In this document: piece after piece, positions 37,179 through 46,685 of the stretch | Layout: the number at the start of each line of letters is the position of its first letter | Position numbering within the stretch: position 1 is the first letter of the stretch | Assembly: GCF_000332515.2 (NCBI RefSeq) | Contig: NZ_AOGZ02000013.1 | Coordinates: forward strand, 256,001-320,000 | Direction: 5' to 3' | Origin: Leptospira wolbachii serovar Codice str. CDC | GTDB taxonomy: Bacteria; Spirochaetota; Leptospiria; Leptospirales; Leptospiraceae | Length of the DNA: 64,000 nucleotides | Notes under the pieces: generated by a model | Databases searched by the model: none | What the model saw: the letters and a program-made list of their open reading frames with translations, nothing else | Told to the model about the DNA's origin: nothing | Program-made: the position numbers and the translations under genes

Positions 37179-37475
37179 GTGATCATAAAAATCATTAAAA
37201 TAGCAATTTTAGTTTTGATTCTCGGTCATGATTGCAAACCTACCGAAGTTTGTAATATAAATGACTCCGATTCACCATGTGGTTTGAACAATATTTTGGT
37301 GCAAACCGATTGTACTGTCACCTCTACACCTCCATCCAAACCACAAAATCTTTCTGGATCCCCAAATAATGGACAAATTGTACTCAACTGGAATCAGCAA
37401 ACGGGAAGCGGATCACTTTCAAGCGCTTCTTTGACCTGTGCAAGTCCCTATTCTTTACTTTGCATCGAACAGTAA
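37179..37475 (+). CDS. Small, probably truncated lipoprotein
   Basis: A 98-residue lipoprotein from GTG 37179 (IIKIIKIAILVLILGHDC, lipid on Cys19); the frame is open further upstream from 37071. The mature part has a fibronectin-III-like opening (PSKPQNLSGSPNNGQIVLNW), and the last residues (CASPYSLLCIEQ) match the end of DUF1554 proteins such as the one at 53176 (HSLLCVEQ). The body of DUF1554 is missing, so this looks like an internally deleted or chimeric gene that still encodes an exported peptide. Confidence 0.5.
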   Translation: MIIKIIKIAILVLILGHDCKPTEVCNINDSDSPCGLNNILVQTDCTVTSTPPSKPQNLSGSPNNGQIVLNWNQQTGSGSLSSASLTCASPYSLLCIEQ

Positions 37476-37609
37476 AATTACTCTGGAAAAGAGAAATCAG
37501 GGACATTCAAACGATTGAGATTATTATCCGATCCAATGAATCTGGGCGCAGAAATTTCTTGCTTCTATACTTAGGCTCTTGAAACTAAGATAGGTCACGG
37601 ACATCCTAT

Positions 37610-40600
37610 ATGAAGAGATTTACATTACCTTTGGTATTTCTGATCCTCTCTTCTTGCCGATTCCCTTCCCTGGAGCGTGACCCACTCGAATTTCTCGCTT
37701 TCCTTCGCTTTTTCTCAAGTTCACAATTTACAGGACATAGTATAGGCGGAGCCGTATCTGGACTCAGCACAGGGGCTTCGGTCACACTCACAAACAACCA
37801 AGATTCGGTAACTGTTACTAGCGATGGAAATTTCACCTTCCCCAAAAAACTAAGTTCTGGGCAAAGTTACAATGTCAGTCTAGTAACAAATGGCTCAGGC
37901 CTTTCCTGCACGATAACCAATGCCCAAGGTGTTGTCCAAAGTAGTAATGTAAATAATATTAACGTCACCTGTGGATGGGGTACCAATTTCTATGAAGTGG
38001 GAGTCAATGTCTCAGGACTCAGCGGTACAATCTCTGTCCAAAACAATGCCGAAACTCTCAACATTGCAACAACTGGCCTCACCAAATTTACTACACTCAT
38101 ATCCACTGGCTCCAACTATGCGGTGACAATCACCTCACAACCATTAGGTACGGTTTGTTCGTTTGATGATCCAACACTTACTGTAGGAACCATGGCGGCA
38201 GCCAATGTTACATTATTTATAACATGTATTACAGGATACATTGTGGGAGGAAACATCCATCCGACCCCAAGTGCTGATCTCGGAACCAATCTCATCGGCA
38301 GGCAAACCTTAATAAATACAAAAGTCGGTTCTTTTCCAGTCAACGCCGGTGGTGCCGGAGCAGTAACAGGTGGAGCAGCAGCCAGTGCATCACCTACAAT
38401 TGCTCGTTTTAGCGGGCCCAACATGATCACAACTGATGGTAATTTTATTTACCTAGCAGACTCAATCAACGCAGTCATTCGTAAAATCGATAAGTCCAAT
38501 GGAACGACTACCATCCTTGCCGGAGGAAATTCTGGTGGTGGGACAGTATGTCCAGGAACTGTTACGACTAATTGTAAAGATGGTGTAGGAACTGCCGCAG
38601 AGTTCAACGGAATTACCGGCCTCACCACCGATGGGAATAATTTATTTGTATTAGAATCTTCAGGAAGGCGGATTCGAAAGGTCAATCTTTCAACCTCCGT
38701 TGTATCCACATTTGCTGGAACCGGCAATGCCGCTTCTGCGGACAACGTTTCTGGAATTCTTGCCTCTTTTAATAATCCTTCTTGGATTACTATGTACAAT
38801 AGCAATCTCTATGTTGTAGATCGTGGTAATTGCACTATTCGCGTTATTAACCCTACCACAACAGCCGTTAGCACTATTGCTGGTGTTCCTACAATTTGTA
38901 GTTTTGCCGATAACCCAACAGGAACTAACGCTCGTTTCTTGTCACCCATTGGAGCAGTTGGCCTTGGAGGTTATCTTTATATAACAGATCTTGGTGGAGG
39001 TGGCGGACATAAAATTCGCAGACTTTCCCTGAGTGGAACCAATGCAGTAGACACAATTGCTGGTGATGGAGTGCAAGCATCTACAGATGGAATCGGAACG
39101 GCAGCACAGTTCAATGACCCACATGGAGTAACTACAGATGGAACCAATTTATTTATTTCTGAATGGTCTGGTCATAGAATTAGACATCTCAATATAGCAA
39201 CAGGGAAGGTCACAACCTTAGTAGGAAGTGTCTCTGGGTATGCAGACAATACCGGTGGGAATGGTCTTTTGAACTTTCCTGGCTATTTAATATCTGATGG
39301 ACTGAATATTTATATTTCCGATACCGGAAATCACTCTCTTCGTTACTTGGAGCCTTCAGAATTATTACGTTATACGTTTGACGGAAACACAAACGACTCC
39401 ATTGGGACAAACCATGGTCTCATCACAGGAGCACCCACACCGACGGCAGACGAAAATGCTCTCCCCAATGGAGCTTATGAATTCCATGGAAGTGGAGAAA
39501 TCATTCAATCCACAACAAATATAACTCCTGCAATTACCGGCAATTTAACCATCTCAGCTTGGGTGTACCCAGCAGGAACAGATTCAGCCGCTACTCAATT
39601 TATATTCTATCGTGGACTAGGTGGTAGCAATGGATATGGACTCGCCTTTGAAAGTGTGGGGACCTCACGAAGATTGTACGTCTCCCTTGGTGCTGTTGGA
39701 CCAAGTGGATTTACAACAATGCGGTTACCTCTGAACCAATGGTCACATGTTGTACTCCGACGTTCGAATCCCAATTGGCAAATTTACATCAACGGCAAAC
39801 CGGATTCGATTGTTTTTACGACCAACCCTATCGCGCCAGCTAACACTTTCAAGGTGGGAGATGCGGGCAACGGAAATTATTTCAAAGGAAAAATTTCTGA
39901 CGTTCGTTTTTTCAATGGAGCTCTCGACAATGATTCCATCCAAAAGCTTGCTATCCAAGTCCCCTCAGGGCTTATCTCCTACTTTCCATTCAACGGTAAT
40001 GCAAAAGATTATGGTAACTTTCATAATGATTTGAACATAACGGGAGCCGCTATAACCACAGATCGGAATGGTCACCCAAATGGAGCTTACTATTTCAATG
40101 GTGCCTCCTTTATGCAAAAATTAAATCCCAATGGTTTACCCACAGGAAGTAGCGCAAGAACCATTTGTGCCTGGTTTAATAAATCAAGTTCCATAGGTGA
40201 ATACATTGTTGGATTTGGAACCTTTGTAAACTTACAAGGAAATGGACTCGTGGTTTCCGATACAGTCACAGGAATGTTTGGTGTAGCTGATGATGTCACA
40301 ACATTTCACGAAGGATTTAGGAACCAATGGATGCATCTCTGCGGAACTTATGATTCTGCTAACGTGAGAGTTTATGAGAATGGTGTCTTACGTGCTTTTG
40401 GATCTAAAGCTTGGTCCACTGTTCCCGGTCCAAGTCTTGAAATTGGAAGACGGCTCGATGGAGTTGGAAACTTTTCAGGTGATCTAGATGATATTAGAAT
40501 CTATAATCGTGTCCTTTCTGATACGGAGATTAGAGTTCTATCAGGGCATTATCCTACGCAAGTCAGCAGTTGGAATCCATCGATTGCTGGTAGTAGATTG

Positions 40601-41311
40601 AAATTTTTCCTAATGCCAGAGGCAGCTTCCTTTGGTCCGGGTGCCTGTAGCGGAGGAACTAATTGTATTGGTGTTTGGGATGATAGGAGTGGGAATGGGT
40701 ATCACGTCAGTCAAGCGAGTGCTGCTTCACAACCAAACTACAACCTAACAGGAATTAACGGATCTCCTGGCGTCCGTTTTTTGGACGGTCCGGCGACCTA
40801 TTTATCGAGAGCTTGCACCCCTGATTTAAATTCGACTTCCAATACAATTTTTGTTGTGTTTAACGAAGCAAACTCAACTAGTAACGATGGGATTTTTCAT
40901 AATGGAACGAAACTCCTCTATTTACCAGACAATGCAGGAAATCTTCTAAGCCTTTTTGATATTCAACTTAATACTGCAAGATTGGTTTCAACAGCAAATT
41001 ACAATACTGCCAATGTTCCCGTTTTGATGTCCTTAGATTTCGATGGATCATTGGGAAATATCTATAAAGGAGGAGCTGTCGTTGGTTCCAATTCTACCAC
41101 CGGTGGAACATACAATTGTTCAGCGGGGGACCTAAGTATAGGTAGATTTTTATGGGACACCGGCACCTATCCGACCAATGGAGATTATTTTGACGGTTTA
41201 CTCGGAGATATGATTTATTTTGACCAAGTCCTTAGCACAAGTGACCGGGAAACTGTAGAGTGTTATTTATCCAATAAATACAATCTGCCCGTAGGTCACT
41301 CCTGTCCTTAA
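37610..41311 (+). CDS. Large NHL/LamG multidomain lipoprotein
   Basis: A 1233-residue lipoprotein (SSC, Cys16). Residues about 40-200 hold two Leptospira-type beta repeats (GGAVSGLSTGASVTLTNN; VGVNVSGLSGTISVQNN). Residues about 255-580 form six NHL-type propeller blades, each with a pattern such as FNGITGLTTDGNNLFV..RRIRKVN..TFAG. Three concanavalin/LamG-like domains follow at about 584, 786 and 993 (LLRYTFDGNTNDSIG; LISYFPFNGNAKDYG; LKFFLMPEA..WDDRSGNGY). It is an outer-surface binding protein by inference. It sits at the end of the LamG lipoprotein island. Confidence 0.9.
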   Translation: MKRFTLPLVFLILSSCRFPSLERDPLEFLAFLRFFSSSQFTGHSIGGAVSGLSTGASVTLTNNQDSVTVTSDGNFTFPKKLSSGQSYNVSLVTNGSGLSCTITNAQGVVQSSNVNNINVTCGWGTNFYEVGVNVSGLSGTISVQNNAETLNIATTGLTKFTTLISTGSNYAVTITSQPLGTVCSFDDPTLTVGTMAAANVTLFITCITGYIVGGNIHPTPSADLGTNLIGRQTLINTKVGSFPVNAGGAGAVTGGAAASASPTIARFSGPNMITTDGNFIYLADSINAVIRKIDKSNGTTTILAGGNSGGGTVCPGTVTTNCKDGVGTAAEFNGITGLTTDGNNLFVLESSGRRIRKVNLSTSVVSTFAGTGNAASADNVSGILASFNNPSWITMYNSNLYVVDRGNCTIRVINPTTTAVSTIAGVPTICSFADNPTGTNARFLSPIGAVGLGGYLYITDLGGGGGHKIRRLSLSGTNAVDTIAGDGVQASTDGIGTAAQFNDPHGVTTDGTNLFISEWSGHRIRHLNIATGKVTTLVGSVSGYADNTGGNGLLNFPGYLISDGLNIYISDTGNHSLRYLEPSELLRYTFDGNTNDSIGTNHGLITGAPTPTADENALPNGAYEFHGSGEIIQSTTNITPAITGNLTISAWVYPAGTDSAATQFIFYRGLGGSNGYGLAFESVGTSRRLYVSLGAVGPSGFTTMRLPLNQWSHVVLRRSNPNWQIYINGKPDSIVFTTNPIAPANTFKVGDAGNGNYFKGKISDVRFFNGALDNDSIQKLAIQVPSGLISYFPFNGNAKDYGNFHNDLNITGAAITTDRNGHPNGAYYFNGASFMQKLNPNGLPTGSSARTICAWFNKSSSIGEYIVGFGTFVNLQGNGLVVSDTVTGMFGVADDVTTFHEGFRNQWMHLCGTYDSANVRVYENGVLRAFGSKAWSTVPGPSLEIGRRLDGVGNFSGDLDDIRIYNRVLSDTEIRVLSGHYPTQVSSWNPSIAGSRLKFFLMPEAASFGPGACSGGTNCIGVWDDRSGNGYHVSQASAASQPNYNLTGINGSPGVRFLDGPATYLSRACTPDLNSTSNTIFVVFNEANSTSNDGIFHNGTKLLYLPDNAGNLLSLFDIQLNTARLVSTANYNTANVPVLMSLDFDGSLGNIYKGGAVVGSNSTTGGTYNCSAGDLSIGRFLWDTGTYPTNGDYFDGLLGDMIYFDQVLSTSDRETVECYLSNKYNLPVGHSCP

Positions 41312-41367
41312 GAATCGGTCCGACCACCTAACAAATTTGCATTGAACTATAATCACGTTACCCAAAT

Positions 41368-42060
41368 TCATTTCTTCACCATCTGAAATCCTAGAAAAAC
41401 CATCCAAACTAACCAACACAAACTCCCCATAAGACCAGCGAGAGGAACCTCACTCAGTTCAGGAATCACAATGGCAAACAATTCCAATTGCGCTAAAAGG
41501 TAAATGAATGAAGAGACAAACCCAAAGAAAGCAATCCATTTAGGGAAAATATGGTCTTTCCGGATGATAAAAGAAATGATCGCCATCCAAAATATTGTAA
41601 ATAGTTGACCCAAATGTTCACCCAGCAAAACACCGAATAGGTGGTGGATTGTTTGGAAATTCACCAAAATTGCTTCTTTCATCACACTAGATGTATTCGG
41701 ATCTGTATAAAGATGAGAAAAGACAGGAATCACAAACACCCATCGCAAAAGTCCCATGAGTTGGAAAAATAGTGCTACAATTCCCAATGTCGTTGCCGTG
41801 AGGGATATAAGTGGGCTTTTTGCTTGAGTGACCTGATACAAACTAAGATAACTAAAGAGAAGTGGCAGACCCGAAATTCCAAAAAACCACCAAGTCCAAA
41901 TAAGTGTTGCCCCTCCTTTCTGGAATTCCAATAAAATCTCACCGGCCGGCTTTCGTAAAATATCCGGATATTGAAAATTCATAATCAACATTGTATAAGG
42001 AATCTGGATAAGAAACGGTATAAAGATAAATATCATACCCGCATAACGATTTAATTTCAT
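41368..42060 (-). CDS. Six-helix membrane protein (DUF4386-like)
   Basis: A 230-residue integral membrane protein with about six hydrophobic helices (start MKLNRYAGMIFIFIPFLI; late WIAFFGFVSSFIYLLAQL). The layout resembles DUF4386-type proteins; no catalytic or transport motif is visible. An in-frame ATG at 42075 is an alternative start. It is divergent from the membrane-bound AraC regulator at 42205, and the space between holds a GC-rich dyad, so it may be that regulator's target. Confidence 0.7.
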   Translation of the reverse strand: MKLNRYAGMIFIFIPFLIQIPYTMLIMNFQYPDILRKPAGEILLEFQKGGATLIWTWWFFGISGLPLLFSYLSLYQVTQAKSPLISLTATTLGIVALFFQLMGLLRWVFVIPVFSHLYTDPNTSSVMKEAILVNFQTIHHLFGVLLGEHLGQLFTIFWMAIISFIIRKDHIFPKWIAFFGFVSSFIYLLAQLELFAIVIPELSEVPLAGLMGSLCWLVWMVFLGFQMVKK

Positions 42061-42118
42061 GGAACCACTCTTCATTACTTTCTAACCAAGTAGGATAAAA
42101 CAAATTGAATCCTTTGTC

Positions 42119-42140
42119 GTCCCACCCCATAGGATGGGAC
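42119..42140. promoter_or_regulatory. GC-rich dyad between divergent genes
   Basis: GTCCCACCCCATAGGATGGGAC pairs in 9 of 11 positions. CTTTCTTTTT follows on the plus strand, so it has terminator features, yet no plus-strand gene is upstream. Its place between the membrane protein and the AraC regulator favours an operator or leader hairpin. Confidence 0.4.
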
Positions 42141-42204
42141 CTTTCTTTTTCAAAAAATTTCTATCAATCCTTCGATACTCTCGCAGTTTAGGATTAGTTT
42201 TCAA

Positions 42205-43320
42205 ATGATTGGATCAATCTTACTTGGTGCTGGTTTTATGCAGTCTGTTTTCCTTGGCTTGTATTTCTATCGCCAAGAAAATACGGGGAAACCATTCAGT
42301 CGTGATTTGGGATATTTTTTCTTCTTTCTTTCCTTGATTATGTTATGCAATCTTGTTTACTTTTCGGGAAACCTTAATGAATTTCCTCATCTAATCAAAA
42401 CTGGGTATCTATTTGGATTTAGCATTGCTCCCTTCTTTTCATTTGCAGTGACAAGATATTTTGGGATTCCCAAAGAAAATAGAGTTTGGTTCGGATTATT
42501 TTTGTTAGTACCAATTCTTTTTTTTGTGTTTCACATTCCCTTTTTTTTCTCAAGTGGAGAGGATAAAATTCGTTCGCTCGCGAACATTCCTCAAAACGAA
42601 ATATTCAGTGATTCAAATCAGTTTCAAATGATGACACTGGCTTTTTCACTTGTAGTTTTTTCTCGAACTTATTACCGATTTCGATTAGTCCTGGAAGAAT
42701 TTTCTGAGGACTTCTATTGGGAGGGAAAACTTTTTTATCGTTACGTATTGATTCTGATCTTCTGGTTGTTTCTTTGTATTCTGTTTTGTATTTTTTTCCC
42801 AGGTAGAACTTCCGAAAGTATTTCTAACCTAGGTTTTTCTGTTTGGGTTCTTGGTTTTGCGTGGCACAGAATCTACCTAGACCAAAAACAAAATGAGATA
42901 AACCAAAGTTCTGAAAAAAACCAAACTACTACGAAATACCAAAAATCTTACTTATCAGAGGAAAGATTAAATGAGTTAGGGAAGAATTTAGAAAATTTAT
43001 TGAATGATAAAAATTTGATTTTAGATGGAGATCTTAGCCTTTCCAAGATTTCAGAAATTCTGGGACTCTCTCCTCATACCACTTCTCAAGTTTGTAATCG
43101 ATACTTCGGCCAAAGTTTAATTGAAATCATCCGAAACAAAAGAATCCAATTTGCTAAAAAAGCTCTTACTGAATCGAACCTTCCTATACTTCGTATTGGC
43201 TTTGATGTTGGTTTCAATTCCAAAAATGCTTTTATCAGGGCCTTTAAGGAATTAACCAATCTAACACCCTCCAACTATCGAAAAAAATTCTCCACAGAGC
43301 CAAAAGAAAGAGATCCTTAA
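42205..43320 (+). CDS. Membrane-anchored AraC-family regulator
   Basis: A 371-residue one-component regulator with about six to seven N-terminal membrane helices (residues 1-225) and a C-terminal AraC domain (LSLSKISEILGLSPHTTSQVCNRYFG, then LRIGFDVGFNSKNAFIRAFKELTNLTPSNYRKK). It has no soluble sensor domain, so the signal must be felt in or near the membrane. It is divergent from the membrane protein at 41368. This architecture is common in Leptospira. Confidence 0.88.
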   Translation: MIGSILLGAGFMQSVFLGLYFYRQENTGKPFSRDLGYFFFFLSLIMLCNLVYFSGNLNEFPHLIKTGYLFGFSIAPFFSFAVTRYFGIPKENRVWFGLFLLVPILFFVFHIPFFFSSGEDKIRSLANIPQNEIFSDSNQFQMMTLAFSLVVFSRTYYRFRLVLEEFSEDFYWEGKLFYRYVLILIFWLFLCILFCIFFPGRTSESISNLGFSVWVLGFAWHRIYLDQKQNEINQSSEKNQTTTKYQKSYLSEERLNELGKNLENLLNDKNLILDGDLSLSKISEILGLSPHTTSQVCNRYFGQSLIEIIRNKRIQFAKKALTESNLPILRIGFDVGFNSKNAFIRAFKELTNLTPSNYRKKFSTEPKERDP

Positions 43321-43350
43321 TTTTAACTCTGCAGAAAAAATCGCATCGTT

Positions 43351-44499
43351 TTATTCTGAAATTTTCTTCTTCTCTTTTAGGTTCAATGCGATGAAAAAAG
43401 AAATTCCGCAAGTGATCATTCCAAATGCATACACTGCCGCATAACCAAAGTAATTTGCAACAAACCCTGCAAGGGGGCCTGTAACTCCTAAGGCGAGATC
43501 AAAAAAGGCAACATAAGCACCAAGAGCAACACCCCTAAATTGTGGTTCCATATTCTTGACTGCTTCCACACCAAAGGCAGGAAAAACAAGAGAGTATCCA
43601 AATCCAGTGAGTGCAGCTCCCACAAATGCAACCGAAGAGGAATTCGCCTGCCAAAGCAAATATTGTCCTAAAATTGCCACAGCAGAAAAGATAAGGGCAA
43701 TGGTTCTTCCACCATATTTGTCTACCGATTGAGCAAAGAAAACCCGAGCAAGGACATAAGCAGTTCCAAAGATTGCCATAACCCAATGGGCGTTCCCCCA
43801 ACCCTTTTCTTTAAAAAGGAGTGTGCTAAATCCAGCAATTCCAGCAAAACAAACGGCTGCAAAAAATAAACCCGTCCCCTGTTTCCAAACACGAGGAACC
43901 ACTTGATAAAAAGGGATTCTTGCAGTTCCTGTTACGGGAGTCGCAGGAACAAAATACGAAATGATTCCAGCAATGAGAGGCAAAAGTATCGCAAAAACCA
44001 TCCCACCTTGAAATCCAAAATCTTTCACAACCAAATAACCGAGTGGTGCCGAGATCGCAATGGCCCCATACATAGCCATTCCACTCCAAGCCATCACTTT
44101 ACCAGCATTAGTTGGTCCAACCAACCCCACTCCCCAGGAAAGTGCCCCCGTAATCAATAGACTTTCAGAATATCCCAAAATCATACGGCCCAATAGTAAA
44201 CTCACAAGACCAATACTATTGTTAAAAAAGACTCCTCCTATTGTAATCAAACCAGAAATGACTGCAAAAGAAAGTCCTCGTATCACAGCAACTTTTGGCC
44301 CTTTTAAATCCGAAATCGTGCCCGAATGGTGTCGACTAATCAGAGTTACAAGAGATTGAGTTCCGAGTATTACTCCAAGCCAAACATCACTTAAGCCAAA
44401 AAAACCTTTTACAAGACCTGGCAACGTAGCAATAGGTATCCCAACAGAAAAAAATCCAAAAAGAACAATCAAAGCAATGGTCAATATGTATTTCATCAT
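43351..44499 (-). CDS. Major facilitator superfamily transporter
   Basis: A 382-residue MFS transporter with 12 predicted helices of the drug/arabinose-efflux (YhhS-like) type (LVTLISRHHSGTISDLKGPK in loop 2-3 is the MFS motif A region; VSLLLGRMILGYSESLLI in helix 4). The substrate is unknown. ATG 44499 has AAAGGA just upstream and follows the DUF2938 stop by eight bases, so the two genes form an operon. Both are divergent from the ArsR-rhodanese regulator and share its palindrome. Confidence 0.9.
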   Translation of the reverse strand: MMKYILTIALIVLFGFFSVGIPIATLPGLVKGFFGLSDVWLGVILGTQSLVTLISRHHSGTISDLKGPKVAVIRGLSFAVISGLITIGGVFFNNSIGLVSLLLGRMILGYSESLLITGALSWGVGLVGPTNAGKVMAWSGMAMYGAIAISAPLGYLVVKDFGFQGGMVFAILLPLIAGIISYFVPATPVTGTARIPFYQVVPRVWKQGTGLFFAAVCFAGIAGFSTLLFKEKGWGNAHWVMAIFGTAYVLARVFFAQSVDKYGGRTIALIFSAVAILGQYLLWQANSSSVAFVGAALTGFGYSLVFPAFGVEAVKNMEPQFRGVALGAYVAFFDLALGVTGPLAGFVANYFGYAAVYAFGMITCGISFFIALNLKEKKKISE

Positions 44500-44507
44500 A
44501 GATTCCT

Positions 44508-45020
44508 TTACTTGAGTTCCCAAGGGAATAAGGCATTAGAAAGAATTGCTGATCCATAAAGCCCTAGTCCATAAACTGTGTGAATGGCTAAGTTTCTTAA
44601 TCGAACTTGGTTTGGTTTCGGAGCTTTGGAAGCAGCAATTCCAATTCCCATAGCAGGTTGCATTAAAAACCAAGGTGCAAGTATGGTTCCAACACCCACA
44701 AGAATTGCTGGAACCAAAGTAGGATTTCTTAACCAACCTTCTCCCCAAATGCTCGGCAACAAAAATGAAAAGAAAATCCCAATGGCATAATGCACAACCC
44801 AACCAATCAAAGTTTCTCCTGCAATGGCCTGGCTTTTAGCGATCCCATCGTGAAAAAATTTTCCCCGAAATGTGTGTCCCACCAAACGTCCCAAAAGCCC
44901 AAGATCCAGTGAACTAACCCCCATTGTCTTTTGCAAAAAAAATCGCCAGACATCCATTGCCATGGTGGCTCCAATCCCAATTCCGAAGACCTTCCAACAA
45001 CTTTCTAAAAGAAAATCCAT
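44508..45020 (-). CDS. DUF2938 family membrane protein
   Basis: A 170-residue membrane protein with four to five helices. Typical DUF2938 segments are IGATMAMDVWRFFL, LGLLGRLVGHTFRGKFFHDGIAKS, GETLIGWVVHYAIGIFFS, LAPWFLMQPAMGIGIAASKAP and NLAIHTVYGLGLYGSA. No biochemical function is known. ATG 45020 is set by GGAGGG six bases upstream. It is the first gene of a two-gene operon with an MFS transporter, under a palindrome that also faces the ArsR-rhodanese gene. Confidence 0.88.
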   Translation of the reverse strand: MDFLLESCWKVFGIGIGATMAMDVWRFFLQKTMGVSSLDLGLLGRLVGHTFRGKFFHDGIAKSQAIAGETLIGWVVHYAIGIFFSFLLPSIWGEGWLRNPTLVPAILVGVGTILAPWFLMQPAMGIGIAASKAPKPNQVRLRNLAIHTVYGLGLYGSAILSNALFPWELK

Positions 45021-45037
45021 ATTTTCCCTCCAACAAT

Positions 45038-45077
45038 ACATTCTATCATTCAATTACTTTATTGATTGATAGAATGT
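45038..45077. promoter_or_regulatory. 40-bp near-perfect palindrome, ArsR operator candidate
   Basis: ACATTCTATCATTCAAT (45038-45054) and ATTGATTGATAGAATGT (45061-45077) pair in 16 of 17 positions with a 6-base spacer. It lies 17 bases before the DUF2938 ATG and 73 bases before the divergent ArsR-rhodanese start. The size fits a site for one or two ArsR dimers. Confidence 0.7.
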
Positions 45078-45149
45078 CTAGAGCTTTTTTGAGGAACTTT
45101 TGCAAAAACTCTTGCCACAAAAAGAACATATGTTGGGATAAGATCGAAA

Positions 45150-45773
45150 ATGAGCAGTTTAGAAACCATTCCACGTATGAGTGAAGTCGCCAATATGTTA
45201 GGAAATGAATCGCGACTTATCTTACTCCAGCTTTTGTCCGAAGGGGAAAAGTCAGTAGAAATCCTTTCGGAGCAATCAGGCATTCCCGTGGCCAACACTT
45301 CACAACACCTACAAGCTCTAAAAAAAACAAACATGGTGACCACCCGCCGCGAAGGGAAACGAATCCTCTATCGATTGGAATCAGGCCCAATTAAAGAATT
45401 ATTTTTGGCTTTAGAAAAGTTCGCCGTTTTCAGCAAAGCACAGGGACATGCTCTTTTAACAGGTATTACACCTATTTCAAAAAATAATCTTACAGTCAGC
45501 GAACTCCAAAAAAAAATAAAGAAAGGCGGAAACATTCTTATTGATGTTCGATCAAAAGAAGAATATAAAAAAGGGCATCTCCCCGAAGCAGTAAACATCC
45601 CTTACTCTGAACTTACTACCCACAAATTTCCTAAAAACAAAGAAGTAATTGTGTACTGCCGAGGTCCTCTCTGTTTACTATCAGTCAACGCAGTCAATCT
45701 TTTGAAATCGCGTGAAGTTAACGTATCCCGTTTTGCTCCAGGATACAGTGGTTGGATCGCAAACGAAGTTTGA
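45150..45773 (+). CDS. ArsR-family regulator fused to a rhodanese domain
   Basis: A 207-residue protein. Residues 1-95 are an ArsR winged helix (SRLILLQLLSEGEKSVEILSEQSGIPVANTSQHLQALK). Residues about 110-207 are a rhodanese domain (ILIDVRSKEEYKKGHLPEAVNIPYSEL) with active-site loop YCRGPLCLLS, where a Cys could carry a persulfide. Fusions of this kind are proposed to link sulfur or redox state to transcription. It is divergent from the DUF2938/MFS operon and the 40-bp palindrome between them is the likely operator. Confidence 0.92.
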   Translation: MSSLETIPRMSEVANMLGNESRLILLQLLSEGEKSVEILSEQSGIPVANTSQHLQALKKTNMVTTRREGKRILYRLESGPIKELFLALEKFAVFSKAQGHALLTGITPISKNNLTVSELQKKIKKGGNILIDVRSKEEYKKGHLPEAVNIPYSELTTHKFPKNKEVIVYCRGPLCLLSVNAVNLLKSREVNVSRFAPGYSGWIANEV

Positions 45774-45881
45774 TCAAAAGAAAACCTATCCATTTCAAAA
45801 ATTAATGTAAAACAGCAAGAATCGGGTTTTCACATCTCAAGATTTGTTCTAAACTCTTAGCAATCAATTTTAGGAGATGAG

Positions 45882-46682
45882 ATGAAAACATTTATTTTAC
45901 TGCATGGATCCTACCACGGTGCTTGGAATTGGCACAAAGTAGTTCCACTGCTTCATAACAGCGGACACTCTGCGATAAGCATTGATATGCCTGGGCATGG
46001 TCTTGATAGAAAGAAAATACACTCGGCATCACTCAAGGATTATGTAAATAAAACCATAGAAGTTATCCAAGCAGTAGAAGGGAAGGTGGTCTTACTTGCT
46101 CACAGTCGAAATGGAATTGTGATTTCCCAAGTCGCAGAAATAATTCCAGAAAAAATTGAGAAATTAATCTTCCTTGCGTCGTATTTAATTCCAAATGGAA
46201 AGTCTATGATGGAATATGCTCTCCTCGATCGAAAGTCATTAGTGATTCAAAACACAGTTCCCAAAATTTCTATAAAACTAGTTAGTCGATTGATCAAAAA
46301 CTATACTGGTTATAAAAAAACATTGATCGATCTATTTTTACCAAAAAAATTCAGAACCCATCGGTTGAGCCAACACATCTTCCAGGAAGCACTCTATCAT
46401 GATTGTCCTCCTGAAATCCTTGAGTTAGCCAATGTATTACTCACAGCGGAACCAAACTTAGGTGGTTTCGAAAAATTGAAGTTAACGGCAGAACGTTATG
46501 GCAAAATTCCTAAAATATACATCGAATGTTTGCAAGATAGAGCCGTTACACTCTTTCTCCAAAGGAAAATGCAAAAAGATTCGCCCTGTGACCAAGTTTT
46601 TCAGATAGATTCCAGCCACTCGCCATTTTTTAGTAAACCAGAAGAATTATGTGATATACTGAAAGAAATTGCTAAGGAGTAA
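45882..46682 (+). CDS. Alpha/beta-fold hydrolase (plant-esterase/MES-like)
   Basis: A 266-residue alpha/beta hydrolase. It opens with FILLHGSYHGAWNWHKVVPLL, the oxyanion and lid pattern of the methylesterase/hydroxynitrile-lyase group. The nucleophile Ser is in LLAHSRNGIV, and the catalytic His in IDSSHSPFFSKPEEL. AGGAGATGAG precedes the ATG. The substrate is unknown. It lies four bases before the next small gene and is probably co-transcribed with it. Confidence 0.88.
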   Translation: MKTFILLHGSYHGAWNWHKVVPLLHNSGHSAISIDMPGHGLDRKKIHSASLKDYVNKTIEVIQAVEGKVVLLAHSRNGIVISQVAEIIPEKIEKLIFLASYLIPNGKSMMEYALLDRKSLVIQNTVPKISIKLVSRLIKNYTGYKKTLIDLFLPKKFRTHRLSQHIFQEALYHDCPPEILELANVLLTAEPNLGGFEKLKLTAERYGKIPKIYIECLQDRAVTLFLQRKMQKDSPCDQVFQIDSSHSPFFSKPEELCDILKEIAKE

Positions 46683-46685
46683 TGT

